A stretch of 64,000 nt of DNA from Burkholderiales bacterium Ga0077543 (GTDB lineage: Bacteria; Pseudomonadota; Gammaproteobacteria; Burkholderiales; Burkholderiaceae_C): the NCBI GenBank assembly GCA_001464055.1, contig LNET01000055.1, positions 62,001 to 126,000 on the forward strand, in the 5' to 3' direction. Position 1 is the first letter of the stretch, and each line of letters begins with the position of its first letter. The notes beneath the pieces are model-generated. The model made no database searches, was not told the DNA's origin, and was given only the letters and a program-made list of their open reading frames with translations. The translations under genes were made by a program, and so were the position numbers. Of this stretch, positions 54,839 through 63,443 are shown in pieces.

Positions 54839-55789
54839 TCATCGCCTCGCTATCGATCGCGGCGCTGGATTCGGCGCAGTTGTAGCGCCAGGCAGTGCCC
54901 GGCCGATCCACTCGGCCCAGTAGTCGATGCAGGCGCGGATCTTTGGCAGGCGCTGGCGCGCACTCGCGGTTACGGCGTAAATCGGCACCGGCTCTTCATC
55001 AATCATTTCGGGCAGTACGCGAACCAGGCGCTGCTGCGCCACCAGCGGCTCCGCCACCAACGTAGCCAAGCGGCCGATGCCCAGCCCTTCCAGCACCATG
55101 TTGGCCGCCATGCCGGTATCGCTGCTGCGCCAGAAGCCCTCGATCGACAGCGTCAGCGGCTTGTCGTCCACGACGAAGCGCCACCGGTTTAGCTGCGTGG
55201 CTGCGCTGTTCGCGACCAGGCGATGCGCGTGCAGCTCGCCGGGGTGCATCGGCAGCCCGGCGATCGCGGCATACGACGGCGCAGCGTACAGACCGCGGCC
55301 AAGTGTCCCGATGCGTCGCGTCACCATCGTGTCGGCGAAGTCGTTGCCGCTTCGGATCGCGATGTCGATGCCATCGCGCGCCATGTCCACCAGGCGGTCG
55401 CTGACATCGAGTTCGATCCGCAGCTGCGGGTGGCGCTGGTTCAGCCTGGGCAGGCTCGGCAGCAGCAGGTACTGAGCGACCACCGTGCTCGCCGCCACGC
55501 GCACCAGACCGCTGGCTTCTTGCGCCTTGTGTGCGAAGTCGGCTTCCAAGCCCTCCAGCGTGATGGCGATGCGCTGGCAGTAGTCGAGGAAGGTTTCGCC
55601 TTCGGCCGTCAGCGCTAGGCCATGCGTCGAACGGTGAAGCAAACGTGCCCCGCAGGTCTTCTCCAGTCGCGACAGCGCGCGCGACACCTGGCTCACTGGC
55701 ACATTGCGCTCGCGCGCCACCGCTGACAGTGTGCCGAGTGCCGCCACACGCGCAAACAACTTCAGTTCATCGAATGCCAGCCCATCCAT
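54839..55789 (-). CDS. LysR-family transcriptional regulator
   Basis: Regulator of 316 residues. The winged helix is FDELKLFARVAALGTLSAVARERNVPVSQVSRALSRLEKTCGARLLHRS. The effector domain has LVRVAASTVVAQYLLLPSLPRLNQRHP and DIAIRSGNDFADTMVTRRIG. ATG at 55789 is the normal start. It diverges from the small protein and tautomerase genes, which it may control. Confidence 0.92.
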   Translation of the reverse strand: MDGLAFDELKLFARVAALGTLSAVARERNVPVSQVSRALSRLEKTCGARLLHRSTHGLALTAEGETFLDYCQRIAITLEGLEADFAHKAQEASGLVRVAASTVVAQYLLLPSLPRLNQRHPQLRIELDVSDRLVDMARDGIDIAIRSGNDFADTMVTRRIGTLGRGLYAAPSYAAIAGLPMHPGELHAHRLVANSAATQLNRWRFVVDDKPLTLSIEGFWRSSDTGMAANMVLEGLGIGRLATLVAEPLVAQQRLVRVLPEMIDEEPVPIYAVTASARQRLPKIRACIDYWAEWIGRALPGATTAPNPAPRSIARR

Positions 55790-55907
55790 GGCGGCATGGT
55801 ACGCGGTGGGATCTTGCAGCGGGCGCAAAACGCTTTTGAGGAGCACGCTGTTTCGCGCTCGGTGGGTGCTGCCTAGAGTTCAGCCACCCGCCGACCCAGG
55901 AGAAACG

Positions 55908-56213
55908 ATGAATACCGAATCGCCAATTCACACGCTCACACCCGAGCAGTACGCGATGCTGAGAGAGCAGGCGAAGAAGGACGCCGTTCGGTTGCGACAA
56001 GCGGCGATCGACGCGGCCTGGCGCGGTGTGACACGCTTTGTGCGGCGTCCGCTGCGGACGTTGCGCCGCAGCGTGTCGAGCCCAACGAAGTCTTGGGCAG
56101 CGGAGCTTGAGTTTCGAGCTGTGGATTTGGTCGATGTCAAGCACACCGCCGCCCGCTCGAAAGGTCTCACATCACACACCTTCGGAGTCCAGCCATGCCA
56201 TACCTCGATCTGA
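55908..56213 (+). CDS. Small basic hypothetical protein
   Basis: Protein of 101 residues. The first 60 (LTPEQYAMLREQAKKDAVRL, then a basic helix with RFVRRPLRTLRR) look coding, with AGGAG 5 bp before the ATG. The last third overlaps the tautomerase start by 19 bp and reads less like protein, so a frameshift or decayed end is possible. Confidence 0.55.
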   Translation: MNTESPIHTLTPEQYAMLREQAKKDAVRLRQAAIDAAWRGVTRFVRRPLRTLRRSVSSPTKSWAAELEFRAVDLVDVKHTAARSKGLTSHTFGVQPCHTSI

Positions 56214-56596
56214 ACGTCTCATCGCCACTCAGTCCTGAGAGCCAGGCCGAAGTCGCTCTGCTGCTCACTTCGCTGACCGCTGAGGCACTTGGCAAGAAGC
56301 GAGAACTGACGGCGGTAGCCATATCAACGACTCCAGGGCAGTCGTGGTTTGTTGGTGCGCAGCCACTCAGCGAGTCCCGACAAGTCAGCTTCTACCTCGA
56401 GATCAAGGTCACGGAAGGCACGAATACGAAGAGCGAGAAGGCGGACTACGTTGAGAAGGTGTTCTTAGGAATGACGGCGGCTCTCGGAGAACTTGCTCCC
56501 GCCAGCTATGTTGTCATTCAGGAGGTCCATGCTGACTCTTGGGGCTACGCCGGTCAGACCCAAGAGTACCGCTACATTCGCGGCAAATCCCTGTGA
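56195..56596 (+). CDS. Tautomerase-family protein
   Basis: Protein of 133 residues. After removal of Met, the catalytic Pro1 would be exposed (MPYLDLNVSSPLSPESQAEV). The body follows two-unit tautomerases (QVSFYLEIKVTEGTNTKSEKADYVEKVFLGM). GGAG precedes the start. The gene is less GC-rich than its neighbours, which suggests transfer. It is divergent from the LysR gene. Confidence 0.8.
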   Translation: MPYLDLNVSSPLSPESQAEVALLLTSLTAEALGKKRELTAVAISTTPGQSWFVGAQPLSESRQVSFYLEIKVTEGTNTKSEKADYVEKVFLGMTAALGELAPASYVVIQEVHADSWGYAGQTQEYRYIRGKSL

Positions 56597-56680
56597 GGCA
56601 AGCGCCGCACTTGCACGAACTCAGCAGACAGCCCGTGAACTGACTGCCGCAACCGGCAGCTCCTGGCCGGGACTTCCGGT

Positions 56681-56890
56681 CTAGCATCGCCATGGCCACT
56701 GCCGGGCCGCGTGCAGCACCCGCAGTCCGTCGACCACATCGCCTATGACGCGGTAGACCATGACGTAGTTTGGCCTCACGACGATCTCGCGCGTGCCCTT
56801 GACCCGACCGGCCTTGTAGAGCTTCGGCCTCGGCCGGGCGTTCTCCGCCTTGGCCTCCGACTCGAAGTCCAGCCGGGCCCGCGGGAGATC
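56681..56890 (-). pseudogene. C-terminal remnant of a ParE/RelE-type toxin
   Basis: On the minus strand about 63 residues read RLDFESEAKAENARPRPKLY, then KGTREIVVRPNYVMVYRV and VVDGLRVLHAARQWP. This is the typical end of ParE toxins (REIVVRPNYVLVYRV...VLRVLHARQQWP). It stops at a TAG at 56681-56683. Upstream the frame dissolves into a short GAGCAA-rich low-complexity tract, so the N-terminus is lost and no antitoxin remains. Confidence 0.72.
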
Positions 56891-57132
56891 ACAGGGGCAA
56901 GAGCAAGAGCAGGAGCAATCGCCTGGGGCTGTACATTGCGTGGCGCGCGGTGGACATGCACGGCGGCAGCGTCAGGCTGGTCCGCATCGGCTCCGACGGA
57001 GCCTCTATGCGCCGGAACATCGTGCAGTACCTCGCGAACGACTCAGGCGCGGCGGGTCGGCCGCCGCCTCGTCGCCCAAGGATGGACAAACCGGCCTCTT
57101 CCCATCCGTCTACAGCATCACGGAACTCGCTC

Positions 57133-58731
57133 ATGCGCAACTTCGAACTCCCGGGCCGATCGCTGGCCGTGGCCCGCCACGGCATGGCTGCCACCTCGCA
57201 TGCGGCGGCCACGCTCACTGCCGTCGAGATCCTGAAGGCCGGCGGACACGCCATCGACGCGGCCGTGGCGGCCTGCGCCGTGCAGTGTGTCGTCGAGGCC
57301 GGGTCGACCGGCGTCGGCGGCGACTGCTTCGCGATGGTCTCAGTGCAAGGCAGCACCGACATCCGTGCCTACAACGGCTCGGGCCGCACGCCGGCCGGTG
57401 TGTCGCTGGCGGCGCTGCGCGCGGCGGGTGTCACGCGCATCGAGCGGCACTCGCCGCTGGCCGTGACGGTACCGGGCGCGGTGGACGCCTGGTGCCGACT
57501 GGTGGCCGACCACGGGCGGCTGCCGATGTCGGAAATCCTTGCGCCCGCCATCGCGATGGCGCGGCAGGGCTACGCGATCACGCCGCGCGTGGCCTTCGAC
57601 CTCGCTGAGGAACAGTCGCTGCTGCAGCGTGACCCCACGGCACGTGCCACTTTCCTGGTCGACGGCCGGGCACCCGGTGTCGGCGAGATCCAGCATCAAC
57701 CGCTGCTGGCCAACACGCTGGAGGCGATCGGCCGGGACGGCGCGCGCGCCTTCTACCAGGGGCCGATTGCGGAAGATATCGTCGCCCACCTGCGGGCGCA
57801 GGGTGGCGTGCACACCCTGCAGGACTTCGCCGGGGCCGCGGGTGAATACGTGACGCCGATCAGCCTGGACTACCGCGGACGAACCGTCTACGAATGCCCG
57901 CCCAACGGGCAGGGCGTGATCGCGCTCATGATCCTGGGCATCCTCTCGCGCTTCGACATCCAGGGCGACCCGCTGGCCCTCGGCCAACTGCACCTGGTGA
58001 TCGAGGCCTCGCGCCTGGCCTATGCAGCGCGCGACGCCTGGCTCGCCGACCCCGCGATGGCCGGCGTCGACGTGAAATACATGCTGTCGGACCGCCTGCT
58101 CGACCAGTTGGCGGCGCGTATCGACCCGTCAGGCGCTGCCGCCGATCTGCCCGATTTCGGCGGCGGCGGCGCGATGCACCGGGACACCGTCTACATCTCG
58201 GTGGTGGACAAGGACCGCAACGCGGTGAGCTTCATCAACTCACTGTTCTGGCACTACGGCAGCGGGCTGATGTCGCCGCGCTCGGGCGTGCTGCTGCAGA
58301 ACCGCGGCGAAGGCTTCTCGCTGCAGGAAGGTCATCCCAACGCCATCGGCCCGGGCAAGCGGCCCATGCACACCATCATCCCGGCCATGGTGGCCGAAAA
58401 CGGTCGGGTGAGCATGAGCTTCGGGGTGATGGGTGGGCAGTACCAGGCCACCGGCCAGGCGCACTTCCTGTCGCGCCTCTTCGACCACGGCCTGGACCTG
58501 CAGAGCGCCATCGCGCTGCCGCGGCTGTTCCCGCTGCCGGGCACTGCCAGCCTGGAGATCGAGGGCCGGCTGCTGGAGACCCTGGGCGATGCCTTGCGCG
58601 CCCGCGGCTACGGCATCGAGACGCCGACCTACGCCATTGGTGGCGCTCAGGCCATCCACATCGACTGGGATCGGGGCACGCTGCTCGGCGGATCGGACCA
58701 CCGCAAGGACGGCCTGGCGCTCGGGTATTGA
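57133..58731 (+). CDS. Gamma-glutamyltransferase-family protein
   Basis: Ntn-hydrolase of 532 residues. The large-subunit part has GGHAIDAAVAACAVQCVVEAGSTGVGGDCFAM. The self-cleavage site and nucleophile Thr are in MHRDTVYISVVDKDRNAVSFINS, and the small-subunit part has GPGKRPMHTIIPAMV. There is no signal peptide, unlike the periplasmic E. coli enzyme. It may hydrolyse gamma-glutamyl or related amides. ATG at 57133 is preferred; ATG at 57082 is possible. It converges with a Bug receptor gene 46 bp away. Confidence 0.9.
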   Translation: MRNFELPGRSLAVARHGMAATSHAAATLTAVEILKAGGHAIDAAVAACAVQCVVEAGSTGVGGDCFAMVSVQGSTDIRAYNGSGRTPAGVSLAALRAAGVTRIERHSPLAVTVPGAVDAWCRLVADHGRLPMSEILAPAIAMARQGYAITPRVAFDLAEEQSLLQRDPTARATFLVDGRAPGVGEIQHQPLLANTLEAIGRDGARAFYQGPIAEDIVAHLRAQGGVHTLQDFAGAAGEYVTPISLDYRGRTVYECPPNGQGVIALMILGILSRFDIQGDPLALGQLHLVIEASRLAYAARDAWLADPAMAGVDVKYMLSDRLLDQLAARIDPSGAAADLPDFGGGGAMHRDTVYISVVDKDRNAVSFINSLFWHYGSGLMSPRSGVLLQNRGEGFSLQEGHPNAIGPGKRPMHTIIPAMVAENGRVSMSFGVMGGQYQATGQAHFLSRLFDHGLDLQSAIALPRLFPLPGTASLEIEGRLLETLGDALRARGYGIETPTYAIGGAQAIHIDWDRGTLLGGSDHRKDGLALGY

Positions 58732-58777
58732 GTCGCGCCGGTGGACTGGGCCGGCGTGGCCCCTTGCACCCTCACGC

Positions 58778-59749
58778 TCACTCCACGACCAGGCCGCTGT
58801 CGGCCACCGCCTTGCGCCACATGCCGAGCTGTTCCTTGACGTGGGCGCCCAGTTCTGCCGGCGTGGAACTCTGTACCTCGACGGCCTGACGCTCGATCTG
58901 TTCACGCACCTCGGGACGGGCCAGGATGGCAGTGATCTCGCGATTCAGGCGCGCCACGATCTCCGGCGACATGCCAGCGGGGCCAACGAACCCACCCCAG
59001 GGCACGATGGACAGGTTCGGTGCGCCGGCCTCGACCATGGTGGGGGTGTCGGGCGACAGCGGGCTGCGCTTGGGCGATAGCGCGGCCAGCACCTTCAACC
59101 GACCGTCCTTGGCCGCCGGCAGCGCGTTGGTCGGCGTGGCGAACATCAGCTGCACGCGGCCACTGACCAGGTCCAGCGTGGCCGGGCCCTCACCCTTGTA
59201 GGGAATGCGCACCATGTCGAGCTTGGCGAAGCCCGACAGTTCGACGGCCGCCATCACGCCAGCCGTGGTGGCGCCTGCGTAGTTCACCTTGCCGGGGTTG
59301 GCGCGGATGTATTCGATGAGTTCGCCCACGTTGCGCCCCGGCACCGACGGATGGGCAAACAGGAAGTACGAAAAGGTGCCGATCTTGGTGATCGGCGTGA
59401 AGGCCGTCACCGGGTCGTAGGGCGGCTGCTTGCGCATCGTCGGCACGGCCGACAGCGCGCTGCTGGTGGCCAGGAAGATGGTGTAGCCATCGGGCGCCGC
59501 CTTGGCCACGGCATCACCGGCGATGGCGCCGTCGGCGCCCGGCTTGTTGTCGACGATGACCTGTTGGCCCAGGACCTGCGACAAGGGCGCCGCGATGACG
59601 CGCGCGATGGTGTCGGTAGCGCCGCCGGCGGGGAAGGGCACGACCATGCGCAGCGGCTTGGTCGGGTACTGAGCTGCTGCCGGTGCGGCTGCCGTCATCG
59701 CCGTGGCGATGAGGGTCGCCGTCATCAAGAACCTGGGAAACATGCGCAT
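58778..59749 (-). CDS. Bug/TctC-family solute-binding protein
   Basis: Periplasmic receptor of 323 residues. The signal peptide ends AAAQ, followed by the family opening LRMVVPFPAGGATDTIARVIA, then VNYAGATTAGVMAAVEL and IPYKGEGPATLDLVSGRVQL. No TctAB genes are present. It is separate in type and ligand pocket from the Bug protein at 10,252, so it probably binds another organic acid. Confidence 0.9.
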   Translation of the reverse strand: MRMFPRFLMTATLIATAMTAAAPAAAQYPTKPLRMVVPFPAGGATDTIARVIAAPLSQVLGQQVIVDNKPGADGAIAGDAVAKAAPDGYTIFLATSSALSAVPTMRKQPPYDPVTAFTPITKIGTFSYFLFAHPSVPGRNVGELIEYIRANPGKVNYAGATTAGVMAAVELSGFAKLDMVRIPYKGEGPATLDLVSGRVQLMFATPTNALPAAKDGRLKVLAALSPKRSPLSPDTPTMVEAGAPNLSIVPWGGFVGPAGMSPEIVARLNREITAILARPEVREQIERQAVEVQSSTPAELGAHVKEQLGMWRKAVADSGLVVE

Positions 59750-59955
59750 TGGGGGATCCGCTTTCGTAGGTGTTCTGGCGCGAGGTTACTGCGAACCGCG
59801 CCGCCGAAACAAGTCGACCGGCCAGGATTCCAGCGGATCGAAGTCAGCTGTCGGAGGTTCGGCGGGAACCCTCCGGTCCTGGCCAGGCGCTGGCGCCGCC
59901 TTTGGCCTCGTCAACGGCTCAGGGGTCGGGCCCCAGGACGCTGGACCGTGATCGC

Positions 59956-60816
59956 TCAGCGCACCGGGTTTGCGCGCCGAAGGTTCAGCAGGTTTCCCGC
60001 CAGGATCAGGGCGACGCCCAATGCGGTGAACAGGTCCACCCGCTCGGCATACACCGCCCAGCCCACCGCTGCGGTCAGCGGCACGCGCAGGAAGTCCATC
60101 GGCACCACCACAGTGGCGTCGGCATGTTGCATTGCGCGGGCGAAGCAGTAATGAGAGAACGTGCCGCAGAACGCCACGACCACCACCCAGCCCCACGCCT
60201 GGGCCGACGGCCACTGCCAGACCAGCAACGCTGGCACCAGGCCGATCACGGTCTGCACCACCAGCATCCAGAAGCTGAGCTGGAGCGCCGTGTCGGTGCG
60301 GGTCAGCGACTTGACCATCACCACCGACACCGCGAAGCCCACCGCCGCTGCCAGTGCAATCAGCTGACCCGGGTTCAGTCCGGTGGCTGCAGGCCGCACG
60401 ATCACCGCCACCCCCGCCAGGCCCAGCACAACAGCCAGCACCTTCCAGCGGTTCATGCGCTCGCCGAGGAAAACCACCGCCAGCGCGGCCGACCAGATGG
60501 GCATCGTGAACTCGAGCGCCACCAACTGGGCCAGCGGAATCAGCATGAGCGCGGCGAACCAGCCGTACTGGGCCGCGTAATGCACCACGTTGCGCGCCAC
60601 ATGCTCCGGCAAGCGCTGCGTTTTCATGGCCTGGATGCCTCCGGCGGCCCGGATGAGCGGCCACAGCATCAACAGGCCCAGCACCGAGCGCAGCAGCATC
60701 ACCTGGAACACCGACAGCTCGCGCGTGGCTTCCCGGCCGGCCACCGCAATGACCACCATCAGCATCAACCAGCCGGACATCCACGCAGCGGCGCGGGAAA
60801 CGGAAGCCGCGGGCAT
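59956..60816 (-). CDS. EamA-family (DMT) membrane transporter
   Basis: Transporter of 286 residues with ten spans in two EamA halves (VMLLRSVLGLLMLWPL, VALEFTMPIWSAALAVVFLGERM; then VVVVAFCGTFSHYCFARAM and VVPMDFLRVPLTAAVGWAVYAER). It probably exports metabolites or amino acids. ATG at 60816 has AGGA upstream; 60822 is possible. It lies 10-16 bp after the flavoprotein gene on the same strand. Confidence 0.87.
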   Translation of the reverse strand: MPAASVSRAAAWMSGWLMLMVVIAVAGREATRELSVFQVMLLRSVLGLLMLWPLIRAAGGIQAMKTQRLPEHVARNVVHYAAQYGWFAALMLIPLAQLVALEFTMPIWSAALAVVFLGERMNRWKVLAVVLGLAGVAVIVRPAATGLNPGQLIALAAAVGFAVSVVMVKSLTRTDTALQLSFWMLVVQTVIGLVPALLVWQWPSAQAWGWVVVVAFCGTFSHYCFARAMQHADATVVVPMDFLRVPLTAAVGWAVYAERVDLFTALGVALILAGNLLNLRRANPVR

Positions 60817-60832
60817 GGCCATCCTGCGCTGG

Positions 60833-62047
60833 TCAGCCCAGGCCGGGGACGGTGCCCTGCCCCGGGCCGAAGCGCTTGCCGTCGGATCCGAGTTGCGCCT
60901 GCAGCGCATCGACGGCCCGCTCGGCGGCAAGCACGGCGCCTTCGATGTAGCCCGGGAATTCCGGCGCGAACTCGCTGCCTGCCAGATGGACGCGGCCGCG
61001 CCAGGGTGCAGGCAAGATCGTGGACATCGGGGCGGGATGCGCCGGGGTTGGCGACGCGTCGGCGGGCGTGGCGGTTTCGGCTTCTTCCGCCCAGTCCTGC
61101 AAGTGCACCGCCTGTGGCGCCAGTGCCCGGGCACCGAACAGCCGGCCCAGCTGTGCCACCGAGGCGTCGATCAGGGCCTGCCGGCCCACGCGCCGACGCC
61201 AGGCCGCAGGAACGCCCAGGAATCCGAAAAGCGCGCAATGCCTGCCCTCGGCGTCACTGGCGTCGTGCACTTCAGCCAGGGGCCCCGCCTGGCTGACGGC
61301 GCTGCCCGACAGACCCGCCATGCGCCAGAACGGTGTGGTGTACAGCGCCACCAGCTTGGCGTGGCCAGCCATCCAGGTGGGGGCGTCGGCCCAGCGCTGC
61401 GACAGTTCAAGCGGCAATGCTGGCGACCAGCGGAGGGTCGCGGCCAGCCTGGGCGGCAAGGCCAGGCACACCGAAGACGCCACCAGGCACCCGGCCTTTC
61501 CGGCACGCTCGAATTCGACACTGACCGTGCCATCCGGACCCGAGACCAGCCCACGCACGCTGGTGCCCGGCAAGACCTGCGTCCGCACCAGCTGCGCCCG
61601 CAAGCTGTCTGTGAGGCGCGCGGTGCCGCCGACCACGCGCATCGAGGGGGGCTGTTGGGCGAAGCCGGTGGCGTGCCGGCGCAGGGCCTGCGAGGACGAC
61701 TCGACCAGACCTGCGCCGCGCCCATGCTGGCCGAACAGCACCAGACCCAGCGTGTTCAGCAATTCGGCCGTGCGCGGGTTGACTTCCGGCCACACCCAAG
61801 CCGGGCCGAGGTCGAAGCGGTGCGCGCCATCTGCTGCAGCCACACCGAAGACACGCCCGCCGACACGCTCGCGGGCCTCCAGCAGCGTGACGCCCAGGCC
61901 CAGCCGCTCCAGCCGCCGCGCGACCACCAGGCCCGACAAGCCGGCGCCGACGACCACGACCTGCGCAGCGGTGCGCGGAGCCAGAGGGTCCGGCGAAGAC
62001 GGATCCGGCTCGTGGGCCTTCATCGGGCTGGGTGGTGGCGGCGTCAT
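60833..62047 (-). CDS. FAD-dependent amine-oxidase-like protein
   Basis: Flavoprotein of 404 residues. The dinucleotide fold is VVVGAGLSGLVVARRLERLGLGVTLLEARERVGGR. The C-terminal FAD motif is VHLAGSEFAPEFPGYIEGAVLAAERAV. This is the flavin monoamine oxidase/NAD(P)-binding group. The N-terminal 25 residues are Pro-rich. ATG at 62047 or 62023. It precedes the EamA transporter, perhaps acting on a related amine. Confidence 0.85.
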   Translation of the reverse strand: MTPPPPSPMKAHEPDPSSPDPLAPRTAAQVVVVGAGLSGLVVARRLERLGLGVTLLEARERVGGRVFGVAAADGAHRFDLGPAWVWPEVNPRTAELLNTLGLVLFGQHGRGAGLVESSSQALRRHATGFAQQPPSMRVVGGTARLTDSLRAQLVRTQVLPGTSVRGLVSGPDGTVSVEFERAGKAGCLVASSVCLALPPRLAATLRWSPALPLELSQRWADAPTWMAGHAKLVALYTTPFWRMAGLSGSAVSQAGPLAEVHDASDAEGRHCALFGFLGVPAAWRRRVGRQALIDASVAQLGRLFGARALAPQAVHLQDWAEEAETATPADASPTPAHPAPMSTILPAPWRGRVHLAGSEFAPEFPGYIEGAVLAAERAVDALQAQLGSDGKRFGPGQGTVPGLG

Positions 62048-62304
62048 GGGGGGAGTGATTGCGAATTCTTGCCGCGGTCGGCCTGGCCTTGTCGCTTCGA
62101 TGCTTGTGCGCGAGCGTCGCCGCCTGCTCGCCCATGAAGCACAGGGCTGTCCAGGCGGGCCAGAAGGTCGTCATCATAGGGTTTGGCGAACTGGGCGAAC
62201 TGGGCGAACAGGGCAACATGGCGCTGCAGCGGCACGGCCTGAAACCCTGGCTGCCGCTGCGGCGGCGCGACTTCATGCCGGCAGTGGTGGGTGCGCTGGC
62301 AGTC

Positions 62305-63090
62305 ATGGCGCCCGTGAACAACCAGCCACTTGGTTTAACCTGCCTGCACCGACCCGGGAACCGGTCCAGCTTGACGACTGCGGCCGCACAGCCGCGCCCC
62401 ATTCCAGCATCGACCTTGACACCGCAAGCACCACCCGCCCCGCCGAACCCGCAGTTGCCGCGGCTCTACACCTTTCGCCGATGCCCTTATGCCATGCGCG
62501 CACGCATGGCGCTGCTGCAGGCTGGGCGGGTCTTCGAGGCAGTGGAGGTGAGCTTGCGCGACAAGCCGCCCAGCTTGCTGGCCTTGTCCCCCAAGGCCAC
62601 CGTCCCCGTGCTGCATTTGCCCGATGGCAGCGTGATCGAAGAAAGCTGGGACATCATGCGCTGGGCATGGGCTGCGCCCGATGCGCAGGGCTGGTGGGCA
62701 CGCGCACAGTCACCCGCCAATCTGGACCTGCTGCAGCGCAACGACGGCGACTTCAAGCGCCACCTGGACGGCTGCAAGTACCCCCAGCGCCAGGCCGGTG
62801 GGTCCATCACGCCGGAAGCACACCGCGACAAGGCGCTGGATGTGCTGCTGAAACCGCTGGAGGCCCGGCTGCACAGCGAGCCCTTCCTCGGAGGCGCCAC
62901 GCCCTGCGCCACCGACTTGGCCGTGATGCCCTTCGTTCGCCAGTTCGCCGCGGTCGACCCGGGATGGTTTGCAGCGCAGGACCTGCCCTCGGTACGGGCC
63001 TGGCTGGCCGGCTGGCTCAACAGCCCGCTGTTCAGCACCTGCATGGCCAAGTTGCCCGCGCAAGGCGCAATGCGATTTCCGTCGCTCTGA
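62305..63090 (+). CDS. Glutathione S-transferase-like protein
   Basis: GST of up to 261 residues. The thioredoxin-fold domain begins near 62455 with LYTFRRCPYAMRARMALLQAG, a glutaredoxin-like CPYA site, and continues with KATVPVLHLPDGSVIEESWDIM. The helical domain follows (FLGGATPCATDLAVMPFVRQFA). The start is uncertain: ATG at 62305 adds about 50 Pro-rich residues before the domain, and a TTG at about 62416 is nearer. A 9-bp tandem repeat (GAACTGGGC-like, about 62189-62214) lies upstream. Confidence 0.8.
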   Translation: MAPVNNQPLGLTCLHRPGNRSSLTTAAAQPRPIPASTLTPQAPPAPPNPQLPRLYTFRRCPYAMRARMALLQAGRVFEAVEVSLRDKPPSLLALSPKATVPVLHLPDGSVIEESWDIMRWAWAAPDAQGWWARAQSPANLDLLQRNDGDFKRHLDGCKYPQRQAGGSITPEAHRDKALDVLLKPLEARLHSEPFLGGATPCATDLAVMPFVRQFAAVDPGWFAAQDLPSVRAWLAGWLNSPLFSTCMAKLPAQGAMRFPSL

Positions 63091-63117
63091 CGCGCGGCTG
63101 GCTGTGGAAAAGCCCGC

Positions 63118-63423
63118 ATGCGGATGAAGTATCTGAGCTTCGACATCGGTGAAGTCGATGCCGACATCTGCTGCCTGGAAGCGATCGCATCGACCGCCGG
63201 TGCCGAGCATGCGGCGGTCATGGCCGAGGTCGCCCAAGTGCTCGACTGGGCCTGGCAGACCTTCCCCAGCACACACGGTCGTGTCGACGACGGCATGGAC
63301 TGGGACCATGACCTGGCGGTGGTCGTGGAGGCAGGCGGATGGCACACGGTCAGCCTGACGCTCACCGCAACCCGAGGCTTCACCGATGACCTGCTGCTGT
63401 GGCTGGACACCGTCCCCGAATGA
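63118..63423 (+). CDS. Hypothetical protein
   Basis: Acidic protein of 101 residues (MRMKYLSFDIGEVDADICCLEAIAS...). It lies between the GST and the DSD1-like gene, 27 bp after the former. The segment GFTDDLLLWLDTVPE ends the chain. No family recognised. ATG at 63118 or 63124. Confidence 0.65.
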   Translation: MRMKYLSFDIGEVDADICCLEAIASTAGAEHAAVMAEVAQVLDWAWQTFPSTHGRVDDGMDWDHDLAVVVEAGGWHTVSLTLTATRGFTDDLLLWLDTVPE

Positions 63424-63443
63424 GCTGGCATAAAGTCGACTTC

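Noticed and set aside
54566..54911. Minus-strand frames between LysR and the M16 peptidase, considered as transposase scraps
   Set aside because: No conserved transposase motif could be found, unlike the IS5 remnant at 49,862.
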